Assembly: GCA_902493335.1 (NCBI GenBank)
Contig: CABUPJ010000032.1
Coordinates: 1-41,077, forward strand
Direction: 5' to 3'
DNA: 41,077 bases
Source: an uncultured Porphyromonadaceae bacterium
GTDB taxonomy: Bacteria > Bacteroidota > Bacteroidia > Bacteroidales > Muribaculaceae
Shown here: piece after piece, positions 17,219 through 25,471 of the stretch
How positions within the stretch are numbered: the first letter of the stretch is position 1
Layout: each line of letters starts with the position of its first letter
The notes under the pieces: generated by a model
The model's input: only the letters and a program-made list of their open reading frames with translations
Database searches by the model: none
Told to the model about the DNA's origin: nothing
Translations under genes and position numbers: made by a program

Positions 17219-17794
17219 ATGACACACCCTTTCTATATTCGGAGCAGTCGCTTGTGTTTGATTTTCCGTTCTTTACTATTCATCTGCCTATTTGTCGGAG
17301 CACACCAGGCAAACGCCCAGCGAGTCGCACTCAAAACCAATGCAATAGACTGGCTGATAATGTCACCGAACCTTTCGGTCGAGGCGCGCATTAGTTCAAA
17401 GCTGACCATGCAGATGGCCTTCGCCGCCAATCCGTTCAATATAAGCATTGCCGACATTTCGACAAAAAATTACCGGGTCGAACCTGAACTCAGATATTGG
17501 TTCAACCGTCCGATGGCACGTCACTTTGTAGCACTTTCGGCAACTGCTGCGGCTCTCAATCTACGCCACGCCGACCATCACTTCAACGGTGATGCCATCG
17601 GTGCCGGTGTGTCGTACGGCTATGCCCTGGTCCTTTCAAACCACTGGAATATGGAATTTGAAGCCGGCGTAGGCGTGGCACACATCAAGGCCTTCGACTA
17701 CCATGGGGAAGAACGTCCGGCTCAGAAAAATTATTCTCACTTCAAGCTTGTACCCATACGACTGGGACTATCTTTTTCATATATTTTCAAGTAA
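17219..17794 (+). CDS. DUF3575-like outer-membrane protein
   Basis: The 191-residue protein has an N-terminal hydrophobic signal (about 10-34, ending HQANAQ). The domain that follows starts RVALKTNAIDWLIMSPNLSVEA and contains YRVEPELRYWFN and a C-terminal IRLGLSFSYIF strand. This pattern matches what I recall of DUF3575, a small beta-barrel often encoded beside fimbrial or OmpA-like genes in Bacteroidales. No fimbrillin gene is present here. Its stop codon TAA directly abuts an ATG at 17795, the expected start of the next gene. Function is unknown; it is likely an envelope structural protein. Confidence 0.78.
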   Translation: MTHPFYIRSSRLCLIFRSLLFICLFVGAHQANAQRVALKTNAIDWLIMSPNLSVEARISSKLTMQMAFAANPFNISIADISTKNYRVEPELRYWFNRPMARHFVALSATAAALNLRHADHHFNGDAIGAGVSYGYALVLSNHWNMEFEAGVGVAHIKAFDYHGEERPAQKNYSHFKLVPIRLGLSFSYIFK

Positions 17795-17892
17795 ATGACA
17801 ACAGTGAAAAATATGCATAAATACCGGGCTATCGTCGTGACAGCCGTTTCGGCATTACTCATGCCGCTCTTTTTTGCTCCCGCCATATTAAC
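17795..17892 (+). other. Out-of-frame signal peptide of the following gene
   Basis: From the ATG at 17795 the frame reads as a signal peptide: basic MTTVKNMHKYR, then hydrophobic AIVVTAVSALLMPLFF. It then runs into unrelated residues and a stop within about 50 codons. One extra T in the six-T run at 17870-17875 would join it in frame to HINVRGRV, the natural start of the next domain. The TAAATG junction with the preceding gene supports this as the true start. Confidence 0.75.
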
Positions 17893-19887
17893 GTGCGCGG
17901 CAGAGTGCTCTCACAGGGAAGCCGCGAACCGCTTGACGGCGTAGCCATCCGGAGCGCGTCTACCGGGAAACTTATCGGCTCGACCAATATCGAAGGCCGC
18001 TTCACGGTGTCTGTCGATGAAAACGACGATCTAATCTTTTCAAGTGTCAATGTAGAAAGCCTTACCGAACCTGTCCGCGGGCGCCTGTCTGTCGAAGTGT
18101 CGCTTATGCCCAAGCCCCAGCAACTCGAGGAGCTGCTCGTCGTGGCGAAAGGCATGGACAACGCTTTCATTATCGATAATGCCGAACTCAACGTCAAGGG
18201 CAATTATATACATCTGAAAAAACATGTGAGAATACCGCACAAATTTTTTTCATCGCAGAAGCGCATGATTATCCAGCCTACGATATACGACGTCACGCTC
18301 CGCAAACTGTCATATCTCAAGCCTGTGGTATTCGACGGAGGGCGGTATGCCATAACCCAGCGCCGCATGCATGACTTCAACGACAGCATCGACCCTCTCG
18401 TAGTTTTTCGGGAAATCAAAACGACCGGACGCCGCACAGACGATATGGTGACAATCGCCGACTCTCTCTATGTGGAGAATACCAATCATGACTTCATATG
18501 TCTTGTGATGTCATCAATGGAAGACTATAACCGAATCGTCTTCACCGATACCGCCATGATCGCCCGCGGCACGGTGAATCCCCTCCGCTTCCTCAGATAT
18601 AAACTCAACGGCGTCAGAGTCGCCGACGACCGGTATCTGCCCCAGCCCGACATCGAACTTCGTGACACCAAGGGCAACATGAATCTGGTTTTTGAAGTAA
18701 ACAAAACGAACCTTAACCTCGGCATGGGGCGAAACCGCGCCGAAATCGACGCATTGCTCGACCAGTTCCGCGCCATCGACGCCAATCCCGACATGATGCT
18801 CAAGAATTTCTCTATCACCGGCACGGCATCGCCCGAAGGCTCGCATGAAAAGAATATGAAGCTGGCCGGCGGCCGCATGCGGTCGGCCATGGACGTGATA
18901 TTGCAGTCTGTCCCCGAAAATCTGCGACGCAACGCCGAAATCACTACCAATGCAAACGTCGCCTCGTGGCAGGACGTCGCCAATCTGCTCCGCGCAGACA
19001 ATCACACGGACGAAGCCAAGGAGATTGAAGCCATCATCAGTAAATACGGCAACAATTCATCAGCGCTGACGCCCCGCATGAAACGGTTGCCATACTACAA
19101 AAGTCTTTTGGCCGAGAACTACCTCCCCCGCCTGCGCCGAGTCCACTATCAGATTGTAACGTCTCAATACCGTCCTCTCAACGACCGAGAGATAAGACAG
19201 CTTTATGAGTCAGACTACCGCAACATGACCAAATATCACTTCTGGCGCCTATATTCTGTCACAGCCGATTCGTCGCAGTGCGAGACCATCATGCGCCGAG
19301 CCCTCGAAGTCCATCCCGACTTTCTTGTTGCCGCAAGCGACCTGTCCGGCTTGCTGATTGACCAGGATAAAGCTGACCATACCATCCTCGAACCGTTCTT
19401 CGCTGACAAGGAAACATGGCGCAAACTGCCCGAAGAGACCCGCTACAACATGGCGGCAAGCTGCCTCAGAAACGACAGATATTCACGCGCCGATTCGCTG
19501 TTTTTCGATTTGCCCGACACCCCCGAATACCATAAGGGAAAAGTATATAGCGCGGCTCTGAACGGCCGCTATCAGGAGGTCGTGCAGGAAGTGTCTGAAG
19601 ACTCGCCGATCAACGAAGTACTTCTTCTTCTCGCACTGAAAGATAACGAACAGGCATGGGAAAGTGCCAAAAAACTTGGAGATTCGGCTATCGAGCAGTA
19701 TATCAAGGCCACTGCGGCAAACCGTGTCGACGAGTACTCCATCGCTCTTGTTTACCTCGAAAACGCCCTTCACCTCGACCCGTCGCTGCGCGACGTGGCG
19801 CGCGTCGACGGCGACATGACCGAACTGCTCGAAGACCTTGAGGGCGAGAATGAAACCGGTGACACCGACCAATCTACTGACATTTAA
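17893..19887 (+). CDS. OmpA-like envelope protein with carboxypeptidase-regulatory N-terminus (signal peptide frameshifted)
   Basis: As sequenced the open part begins at a GTG at 17893 and gives 664 residues without a signal peptide. Residues 1-70 are a carboxypeptidase-regulatory-like beta-sandwich (GRVLSQGSREPLDGVAI, NIEGRFTV). Around 305-340 the SITGTASPEGSHEKNMKLAGGRM segment resembles the OmpA-like signature (ASPEG...N..L...R). The C-terminal third is helical and TPR-like. The overall plan resembles DUF3868-type proteins found next to DUF3575. The matching signal peptide lies upstream in another frame, separated by a T6 tract. Either a sequencing error or a real inactivating or phase-variable slip explains this. 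Exact function is unknown. Confidence 0.75.
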   Translation: MRGRVLSQGSREPLDGVAIRSASTGKLIGSTNIEGRFTVSVDENDDLIFSSVNVESLTEPVRGRLSVEVSLMPKPQQLEELLVVAKGMDNAFIIDNAELNVKGNYIHLKKHVRIPHKFFSSQKRMIIQPTIYDVTLRKLSYLKPVVFDGGRYAITQRRMHDFNDSIDPLVVFREIKTTGRRTDDMVTIADSLYVENTNHDFICLVMSSMEDYNRIVFTDTAMIARGTVNPLRFLRYKLNGVRVADDRYLPQPDIELRDTKGNMNLVFEVNKTNLNLGMGRNRAEIDALLDQFRAIDANPDMMLKNFSITGTASPEGSHEKNMKLAGGRMRSAMDVILQSVPENLRRNAEITTNANVASWQDVANLLRADNHTDEAKEIEAIISKYGNNSSALTPRMKRLPYYKSLLAENYLPRLRRVHYQIVTSQYRPLNDREIRQLYESDYRNMTKYHFWRLYSVTADSSQCETIMRRALEVHPDFLVAASDLSGLLIDQDKADHTILEPFFADKETWRKLPEETRYNMAASCLRNDRYSRADSLFFDLPDTPEYHKGKVYSAALNGRYQEVVQEVSEDSPINEVLLLLALKDNEQAWESAKKLGDSAIEQYIKATAANRVDEYSIALVYLENALHLDPSLRDVARVDGDMTELLEDLEGENETGDTDQSTDI

Positions 19888-19901
19888 GTTCTGCTGCAAC
19901 A

Positions 19902-22181
19902 ATGAATAAGCTATCAATCAATATATTCAGACACTCGGGCTTCTGCCGGGTGGTCCTGGCGGCAGGCACCGCCGCTGTAATTTCCCTGACAGGATCTCAC
20001 GAAATTTCAGCAAAAACCGACTATAAACTCAACGACACAGTCAGAGTCGGTTTCAATGCGTTGGATTACGTACTCCAGAAACCGCTGCCGTCACGTGCTT
20101 TCCCCGACAGCGCAGCGACCTCGCGACTTTTCGTGAGCGGCGGCATCGGTGGCTCGATGACCGGCCTTCATACGCGTCCGGGCGCACGGGCCGAACTCGG
20201 AGTCGGATATTGGTTTACGCCTGTACACGGCGGCCGAATCAGTTTTGACGCCGGGCTGCACTCTGAATTTTCAGGTAAGCCCCGCGTATATTTCGGATCT
20301 TTCTCGGCTGACTACCTCATGAACTTCTCGGCTCTGCTGCGTGGCTATGACAGCAACCGCTCTTTCGAGCTTATCGGCGGTATAGGCGCAGAGTATCAGC
20401 GCATACGCCGCGACGGCGTATGGGGCAACGAAGGCGGATTCCGCACGTCGCTGCAGGCGCGCTTCAATGTCAGCCGGTCGATGTTCCTGTATGTCGAGCC
20501 GAGACTGACTCTCCTTGCCGGCACACAGTTCGGTGGAGGCGCAACCCGCCGGTTCCGTCCCGACGCCAATCTTTTTGTCGGCCTTGGATACCGTCTGCTC
20601 CGCGGCGCCGAACGCCGCTACGGCTCATCAGATTTCCTTAATATCGACGACAGCCATATATTCTTCTCTGCAGGCGCCGGAGCCACGGCCTTCCTGCGCA
20701 ATTTCGACCGCAACTCCATCAACGGTATATTCTCGGCAAGTTTCGGCAAATGGCTCACTTACACCTCAGCCCTCAGAGTGAAAGCCGAATTCGGCCGCTA
20801 CGGCAAAGTGCCACGCGCGAAAAACAACCGTTACATAGCCACAGGCGCAATCGATTATGTATGGAATATAACCAACGCGTTCAGCGGCTATAATCCGGAC
20901 GGCGTCTTCGGTCTCAATTTCAACATCGGTCCGTTACTCGCTTATGGCAACTCCGCCCGAGGCAAACTATATCCCGGCGCCGAAGCGAGCCTGACGGCCT
21001 CGTTCCGCCTGTCACCCAACTGGAGCCTGTTCATCGAACCACAAGTACAGGTATTCAGCGGCAAATTCAGCACCGACATGGGCTATGGCTCGCGCCAGGC
21101 CATAGGATCGCTGACCGCCGGCGTCCATTATACATTCGGCAACTTCTACCACGATTATCCCAAAGCTCTGGAAGAATTTCTCAAAGACCGCAACTGGTTC
21201 CTTACCCTCGGTTTCTCTCCGGTCAAACGTTTCAGAGGCGACTACGGTAACGGCATGGCCGGCTCAGTCGGTTTCGGCCGCCGATTCACTCCCATATCGT
21301 CGTGGCGCATAACAGCCGAGGGCGAAATATTCCGCCGCCAGCCCATCTACGTATCGGCGACAGTCGCGGCCGACTATCTCTTCAGCATCTCTACAGCCAT
21401 GGCCGGATATGACAGCGAGCGTCTGTTCGACCTGTCGGGCGTGATGGGTGTGTTCGGTGGCGTGGTAAATTACGTTGACCCCGCAAAAGCCGTGTATGGC
21501 GGTAAAATCGGCCTGAACGGATCGTTCCGTCTCAACGACGCACTCAGCCTTTTCGTCGAGCCTCAGCTTCTGGGAGTCTGCCCCCGCGGTTTAGGCAACC
21601 CCGGATGGACTCCCGAGTTACGTGTCATGCTGGGCCTCAACTATCGGCTCGGTACGTTCAAAGGCCCTCGCGGCTCGATTGCCGACGCTGTGTTCGGAGG
21701 CGACGACCGCAACTTCGTCAGCCTCGCCGGCGGCCCGACTGTCAACAGCAGTGACAACGACCGCGCCAGCGGAGCTTTGCAGGCCTCGGTCGGACGATGG
21801 TTCTCGCTGGTATCAGGCTTGAGATTCAATCTCGGCTATGACTTCCTGATGTCGCCTCATCGCGATAACGTGAATCTCACTACTGCAAACATCGACTACC
21901 TGCTCAACGTCACTTCACTTATCGACCGCAATCCGAAACGCCGTTTCCACATAATCGGCGCCGTAGGCGGCGGCCTCGGCTTCAGCAACGCACGCGACGC
22001 GTCAACAGGCGCGATGGGCAACGCAGGTCTGCAATTCCGCTACAACCTTCCGTCCAACATCGACTTGCATATCGAACCCTGCATATCGGCCTACATGAAC
22101 CGGGTCATCCCCGCCTACGGCACGTCGAACAGATTCATCACCGTCGGCCGCATTCTTGCAGGCGCGTCCTACCGCTTCTGA
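19902..22181 (+). CDS. Outer-membrane barrel protein built of four repeats
   Basis: The 759-residue protein has a signal peptide (about 1-37). Four homologous units of about 175 residues follow. Each has a DYLxNxxxxxxGYD-like strand (starting near 137, 318, 491 and 665) and an SLFIEPQ-like strand (near 195, 375, 549 and 721). Each ends in a GLxYRL-like strand, and the final one is GASYRF with a C-terminal Phe. One unit is the size of an eight-stranded barrel. It lies 14 bases after the OmpA-like gene and ends the operon. Whether it folds as four small barrels or one large one is not known, nor is any ligand. Confidence 0.82.
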   Translation: MNKLSINIFRHSGFCRVVLAAGTAAVISLTGSHEISAKTDYKLNDTVRVGFNALDYVLQKPLPSRAFPDSAATSRLFVSGGIGGSMTGLHTRPGARAELGVGYWFTPVHGGRISFDAGLHSEFSGKPRVYFGSFSADYLMNFSALLRGYDSNRSFELIGGIGAEYQRIRRDGVWGNEGGFRTSLQARFNVSRSMFLYVEPRLTLLAGTQFGGGATRRFRPDANLFVGLGYRLLRGAERRYGSSDFLNIDDSHIFFSAGAGATAFLRNFDRNSINGIFSASFGKWLTYTSALRVKAEFGRYGKVPRAKNNRYIATGAIDYVWNITNAFSGYNPDGVFGLNFNIGPLLAYGNSARGKLYPGAEASLTASFRLSPNWSLFIEPQVQVFSGKFSTDMGYGSRQAIGSLTAGVHYTFGNFYHDYPKALEEFLKDRNWFLTLGFSPVKRFRGDYGNGMAGSVGFGRRFTPISSWRITAEGEIFRRQPIYVSATVAADYLFSISTAMAGYDSERLFDLSGVMGVFGGVVNYVDPAKAVYGGKIGLNGSFRLNDALSLFVEPQLLGVCPRGLGNPGWTPELRVMLGLNYRLGTFKGPRGSIADAVFGGDDRNFVSLAGGPTVNSSDNDRASGALQASVGRWFSLVSGLRFNLGYDFLMSPHRDNVNLTTANIDYLLNVTSLIDRNPKRRFHIIGAVGGGLGFSNARDASTGAMGNAGLQFRYNLPSNIDLHIEPCISAYMNRVIPAYGTSNRFITVGRILAGASYRF

Positions 22182-22219
22182 CATCGGCATCAGGTCATCA
22201 GGTCAGACGAATTTTTTTA
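22177..22219 (+). terminator. Possible terminator after the four-repeat barrel gene
   Basis: TCTGAC (22177-22182, including the stop codon) can pair with GTCAGA (22202-22207), followed by CGAATTTTTTT. The stem is short and the loop long, so this is tentative. Confidence 0.45.
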
Positions 22220-22238
22220 ACATTTTATAGTCGAAAAG

Positions 22239-22270
22239 TTTGGCTGATAGCGGTTAAAATCGTACCTTTG
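22239..22270 (+). promoter_or_regulatory. Promoter of rplM-rpsI
   Basis: TTTG at 22239-22242, exactly 20 nt, then TACCTTTG at 22263-22270 followed by C. This is the best-formed Bacteroidetes promoter in the window. Confidence 0.85.
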
Positions 22271-22274
22271 CAGA

Positions 22275-22382
22275 CCGATTATGTCCAAATTAATTAACGA
22301 CAGTCGTCAACCGGGCGCTTTTGGCCGAGCGCAGGCTTGGCTACGGTCAAATTTATTTAACTACTAATCAACTAATTAAACA
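22275..22382 (+). other. Leader of rplM, possible autoregulatory structure
   Basis: About 110 nt lie between the predicted start of transcription and the rplM start. It contains a hairpin at 22324-22341 (GCCGAG / CTTGGC, one G-T pair) with flanking GC-rich sequence, then an AT-rich stretch up to the start codon. Ribosomal-protein leaders often bind their own product; that is an inference here. Confidence 0.4.
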
Positions 22383-22862
22383 GTGGATACTTTAAGCTAC
22401 AAAACCGTATCTCCCAATGCACAGCAGGTCGAACACGAGTGGGTCGTGATCGACGCAACCGACCAGCATCTTGGCCGTCTCTGCTCTAAAGTCGCAAAAT
22501 TGCTTCGCGGCAAATACAAACCCTCTTACACTCCGTACACCGAGTGTGGTGACAACGTCATCATCATCAACGCCGACAAAGTCGTTCTGACTGGCAAAAA
22601 GATGACAGACCACATCTATCTCAACTACACCGGTTATCCCGGCGGTCAGCGTCAGGCAACCCCCGAAGTGCTGATGAAAAAATCTTTCAACAAACACATC
22701 AAGCCCGGCATGCACCCGCTCTATATCCGTGTGATGAAAGGTATGCTTCCCAAAAACCGCATCGGTCGCCGTCTGATTGAAAACATGCACGTTTACAACG
22801 GACCCAACCATCCCCACGAAGCACAGAACCCCAAAGTTATCGACATTAACAAATTGAAATAA
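22383..22862 (+). CDS. rplM: 50S ribosomal protein L13
   Basis: The 159-residue protein starts at a GTG and reads MDTLSYKTVSPNAQQVEHEW, which I recall as the usual Bacteroidetes L13 start. No ATG lies nearby in frame, so the GTG start is well supported. The WVVIDATDQHLGRLCSKVAKLLRGK and GMLPKNRIGRR segments are conserved in L13. Rare initiation at GTG, together with the structured leader, may help set the expression level. The rpsI gene follows after 7 bases, the universal bacterial pairing. Confidence 0.96.
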   Translation: MDTLSYKTVSPNAQQVEHEWVVIDATDQHLGRLCSKVAKLLRGKYKPSYTPYTECGDNVIIINADKVVLTGKKMTDHIYLNYTGYPGGQRQATPEVLMKKSFNKHIKPGMHPLYIRVMKGMLPKNRIGRRLIENMHVYNGPNHPHEAQNPKVIDINKLK

Positions 22863-22869
22863 TTGAAGC

Positions 22870-23256
22870 ATGGAAACAGTTAACGCAGTAGGCCGCCGTA
22901 AAGCCGCAGTCGCACGTGTGATTTTAAAAGAAGGCAACGGCACCATCACAATCAACAAACGCCCTCTCGAAGTATATTTCCCCTCTTCGATTCTTCAATA
23001 TATCGTAAAACAGCCCCTGACAACCCTCGACCTCGACGGTAAATATGACATCCACGTCAACCTCGACGGCGGCGGTTACAAAGGTCAGGCAGAAGCTCTC
23101 CGTCTCGGCATCGCCCGCGCACTGGTGAAAATCAACCCCGACGACAAGGCAGTGCTCCGCAAACACGGCTTCATGACCCGCGACCCGCGCGCCGTAGAAC
23201 GCAAGAAAGCCGGTCAGCCCAAAGCACGCAAGCGCTTCCAGTTCTCAAAACGTTAA
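22870..23256 (+). CDS. rpsI: 30S ribosomal protein S9
   Basis: The 128-residue protein has the conserved start VNAVGRRKAAVARVIL, the GGGYKGQAEALRLGIARAL core and the basic tail ending QFSKR. The C-terminal Lys-Arg reaches the P-site tRNA. It is 7 bases downstream of rplM and shares its promoter. Confidence 0.97.
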   Translation: METVNAVGRRKAAVARVILKEGNGTITINKRPLEVYFPSSILQYIVKQPLTTLDLDGKYDIHVNLDGGGYKGQAEALRLGIARALVKINPDDKAVLRKHGFMTRDPRAVERKKAGQPKARKRFQFSKR

Positions 23257-23388
23257 TATTATTTACTACGGCCCGTGCCGCATGAATATATTAATATATA
23301 GTGTTTAGTATCTAAACCGTGTAGATGGACACGTTCCCTACCTCACGGTTGTATAATCAAAAGAACGTAAACAAAACAAAAACAAATC
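23257..23388 (+). other. Leader between rpsI and rpsB with a stem-loop
   Basis: The 132-nt gap contains a structured element: AACCGTG (23315-23321) pairs with CACGGTT (23344-23350). Inside it GTAG (23321-23324) faces CTAC (23338-23341). It is followed by an AT-rich stretch up to the ATG. An S2-binding autoregulatory leader is plausible. No clear -33/-7 promoter was found, so rpsB-tsf may be read through from rplM. Confidence 0.45.
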
Positions 23389-24207
23389 ATGGCTAATCCC
23401 ACATTTGACCAACTCCTTGAAGCAGGCTGCCATTTCGGTCACCTCAAAAGAAAATGGAATCCTGCAATGGCTCCGTATATCTTCATGGAGCGTAACGGTA
23501 TCCACATCATCGACTTATATAAGACAGCTGCCAAAGTTGAAGAAGCTGCAGCAGCTCTCAAGAGCATCGCCAAATCAGGCAAGAAAGTGCTCTTCGTAGC
23601 AACAAAAAAACAGGCCAAACAAGTCATCGCCGACATGGCCAAATCAGTCAACATGCCTTATGTGATTGAACGCTGGCCCGGCGGTATGCTCACCAACTTC
23701 CCGACAATCCGCAAAGCCGTCAAGAAAATGGCATCAATCGACAAGATGATGACAGACGGCACATTCGACAACCTCTCGAAACGCGAACGCCTCCAGGTGA
23801 GCCGTCAGCGTGCGAAACTCGAGAAGACCCTCGGCTCAATCGCCGACCTCAACCGTCTGCCCTCTGCCCTCTTCGTCGTTGACGTTCTCAAGGAACACAT
23901 CGCCGTAGCCGAGGCAAACCGTCTGGGTATTCCCGTTTTCGCTATGGTCGACACCAACTCTGACCCGACAAACGTCGACTTCGTTATCCCCGCAAACGAC
24001 GACGCATCGAAATCTATCGAACTCATCGTCGGCACCGTAGTCAACGCCATGGCTGAAGGTCTCGAAGAACGCAAAGCCGAGAAAGTCGACACAGCAGCCG
24101 AAGGCGAAGGCGACGCAGCTCCCAAGCGCGAACGCCGCCGCGTACGTCGCAACGAAGCCGAAAACGAAGCCGAGACAGAAAACGAAGCTGAAGAATCGGC
24201 CGAATAA
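23389..24207 (+). CDS. rpsB: 30S ribosomal protein S2
   Basis: The 272-residue protein has the S2 signatures FDQLLEAGCHFGHLKRKWNP, WPGGMLTNF and IPVFAMVDTNSDP. After the S2 fold (about 1-228) a tail of about 45 residues is first basic (KRERRRVRRNE) and then almost purely Glu/Ala/Asn. Charged C-terminal extensions of S2 are common in Bacteroidetes, as far as I recall. It lies 39 bases upstream of tsf, the usual order. Confidence 0.97.
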   Translation: MANPTFDQLLEAGCHFGHLKRKWNPAMAPYIFMERNGIHIIDLYKTAAKVEEAAAALKSIAKSGKKVLFVATKKQAKQVIADMAKSVNMPYVIERWPGGMLTNFPTIRKAVKKMASIDKMMTDGTFDNLSKRERLQVSRQRAKLEKTLGSIADLNRLPSALFVVDVLKEHIAVAEANRLGIPVFAMVDTNSDPTNVDFVIPANDDASKSIELIVGTVVNAMAEGLEERKAEKVDTAAEGEGDAAPKRERRRVRRNEAENEAETENEAEESAE

Positions 24208-24246
24208 AAATCAATTATTAACGCAATAAATATCTATCATAATATT

Positions 24247-25239
24247 ATGGCAGTAACAATGGCAGAAATCACCAAGCTGCGCCACCTCACAAGCGCCGGC
24301 CTGATGGACTGCAAAAAAGCTCTCGCCGAAACAAACGGCGACATAGAGGCAGCCGTTGAGATTCTTCGTAAAAAAGGTCAGGCTGTAGCCGCCAAACGCG
24401 AAGACCGCCAGGCTTCTGAAGGCTGCGTTCTCGCTAAGAACGAAGGCAACTTCGCCGCAATCGTGGCTCTCAACTGCGAGACCGACTTCGTAGCCAAGAA
24501 CGCAGGCTTCGTCGAACTCACCAAAAAGATTCTCGACGCAGCCGTGGCCAACCGCGTGAAATCTCTCGACGAACTCAAAGCACTCAGCATCGACGGCCTC
24601 ACAATCGCCGACCTCGTCATCGAGGAAAGCGGCAAGACCGGCGAAAAGACTGAAATCAGCGCTTACGAGTATATCGAAGCTCCCGGAACCAACTCTTACA
24701 ACCACCTCGGCAACAAACTTTCGACCATCGTCGGTTTCAATATCGAGAATGTCGACAATCAGGTAGGCCGCGATGTCGCCATGCAGGTAGCATCGATGAA
24801 CCCCGTAGCTGTAAGCCGTGACACCGTTCCCGCCTCGGTAATCGAATCAGAGAAGACCGTCGCCATCGAAAAGACGAAAGAAGAACAGATCAAGAAAGCG
24901 GTCGAGGCCGCTCTCAAAAAAGCCGGCATCAACCCCAACCTCGTCGATACACCCGACCATGTCGAGTCTAACATCGCAAAGGGCTGGCTCACACGTGAAG
25001 AGGCCGACAAAGCCGCTGTCATCGCCAAAGAGACAGCCGAAGCCAAGGCTGCCAATCTTCCCGAACAGATGATTCAGAACATCGCCACAGGCCGTCTCAA
25101 CAAATTCTTCAAGGAGTCGACCCTCCTCGAACAGGAATTTATCAAAGATCCCGAGCTGACAATCGAGAAGTATCTCGCCAAGGCTCAGGAAGGTCTGACT
25201 GTTGTCGCTTTCAAACGCGTCAACCTCAACGAAGACTGA
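24247..25239 (+). CDS. tsf: Elongation factor Ts
   Basis: The 330-residue guanine-nucleotide exchange factor for EF-Tu has the UBA-like N-terminus (ITKLRHLTSAGLMDCKKAL) and the conserved NCETDFVAKN motif, which contacts EF-Tu. It has two core subdomains and is slightly longer than the E. coli protein. It is co-transcribed with rpsB. A strong hairpin terminator follows, separating translation genes from the signalling cluster downstream. Confidence 0.96.
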   Translation: MAVTMAEITKLRHLTSAGLMDCKKALAETNGDIEAAVEILRKKGQAVAAKREDRQASEGCVLAKNEGNFAAIVALNCETDFVAKNAGFVELTKKILDAAVANRVKSLDELKALSIDGLTIADLVIEESGKTGEKTEISAYEYIEAPGTNSYNHLGNKLSTIVGFNIENVDNQVGRDVAMQVASMNPVAVSRDTVPASVIESEKTVAIEKTKEEQIKKAVEAALKKAGINPNLVDTPDHVESNIAKGWLTREEADKAAVIAKETAEAKAANLPEQMIQNIATGRLNKFFKESTLLEQEFIKDPELTIEKYLAKAQEGLTVVAFKRVNLNED

Positions 25240-25275
25240 TTTTTCTGAAGAAAAGCTATAACAAGCACTATAACG

Positions 25276-25318
25276 GCGGCAGTATCATCCCTTTGGGCGA
25301 TACTGCCGCTTTTCTTTT
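25276..25318 (+). terminator. Intrinsic terminator after tsf
   Basis: An 11-bp perfect stem (GCGGCAGTATC / GATACTGCCGC) with a 12-nt loop is followed by TTTTCTTTT. It cleanly ends the ribosomal operon before the kinase cluster. Confidence 0.9.
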
Positions 25319-25404
25319 CCGTCCACTGTCATTTTGCATCCTTTCAGATTATTTTTTGAACGTTAAAACATCAACTCGATAAAAACAATGACAGATTTTT
25401 TTTA

Positions 25405-25412
25405 TATCTTTG
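25405..25412 (+). promoter_or_regulatory. Promoter -7 element of the kinase/FHA cluster
   Basis: TATCTTTG followed by C matches the TAnnTTTG element. The -33 position is AT-rich without a clear TTTG. The predicted leader before the ATG at 25472 is about 55 nt. No other convincing promoter is seen before 39926, so the ten genes may be one transcription unit. Confidence 0.55.
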
Positions 25413-25471
25413 CGAAAATGAACCTAACATTTTCGTTTCTGCTATAAAAACCAATCAAATATACAATCATT

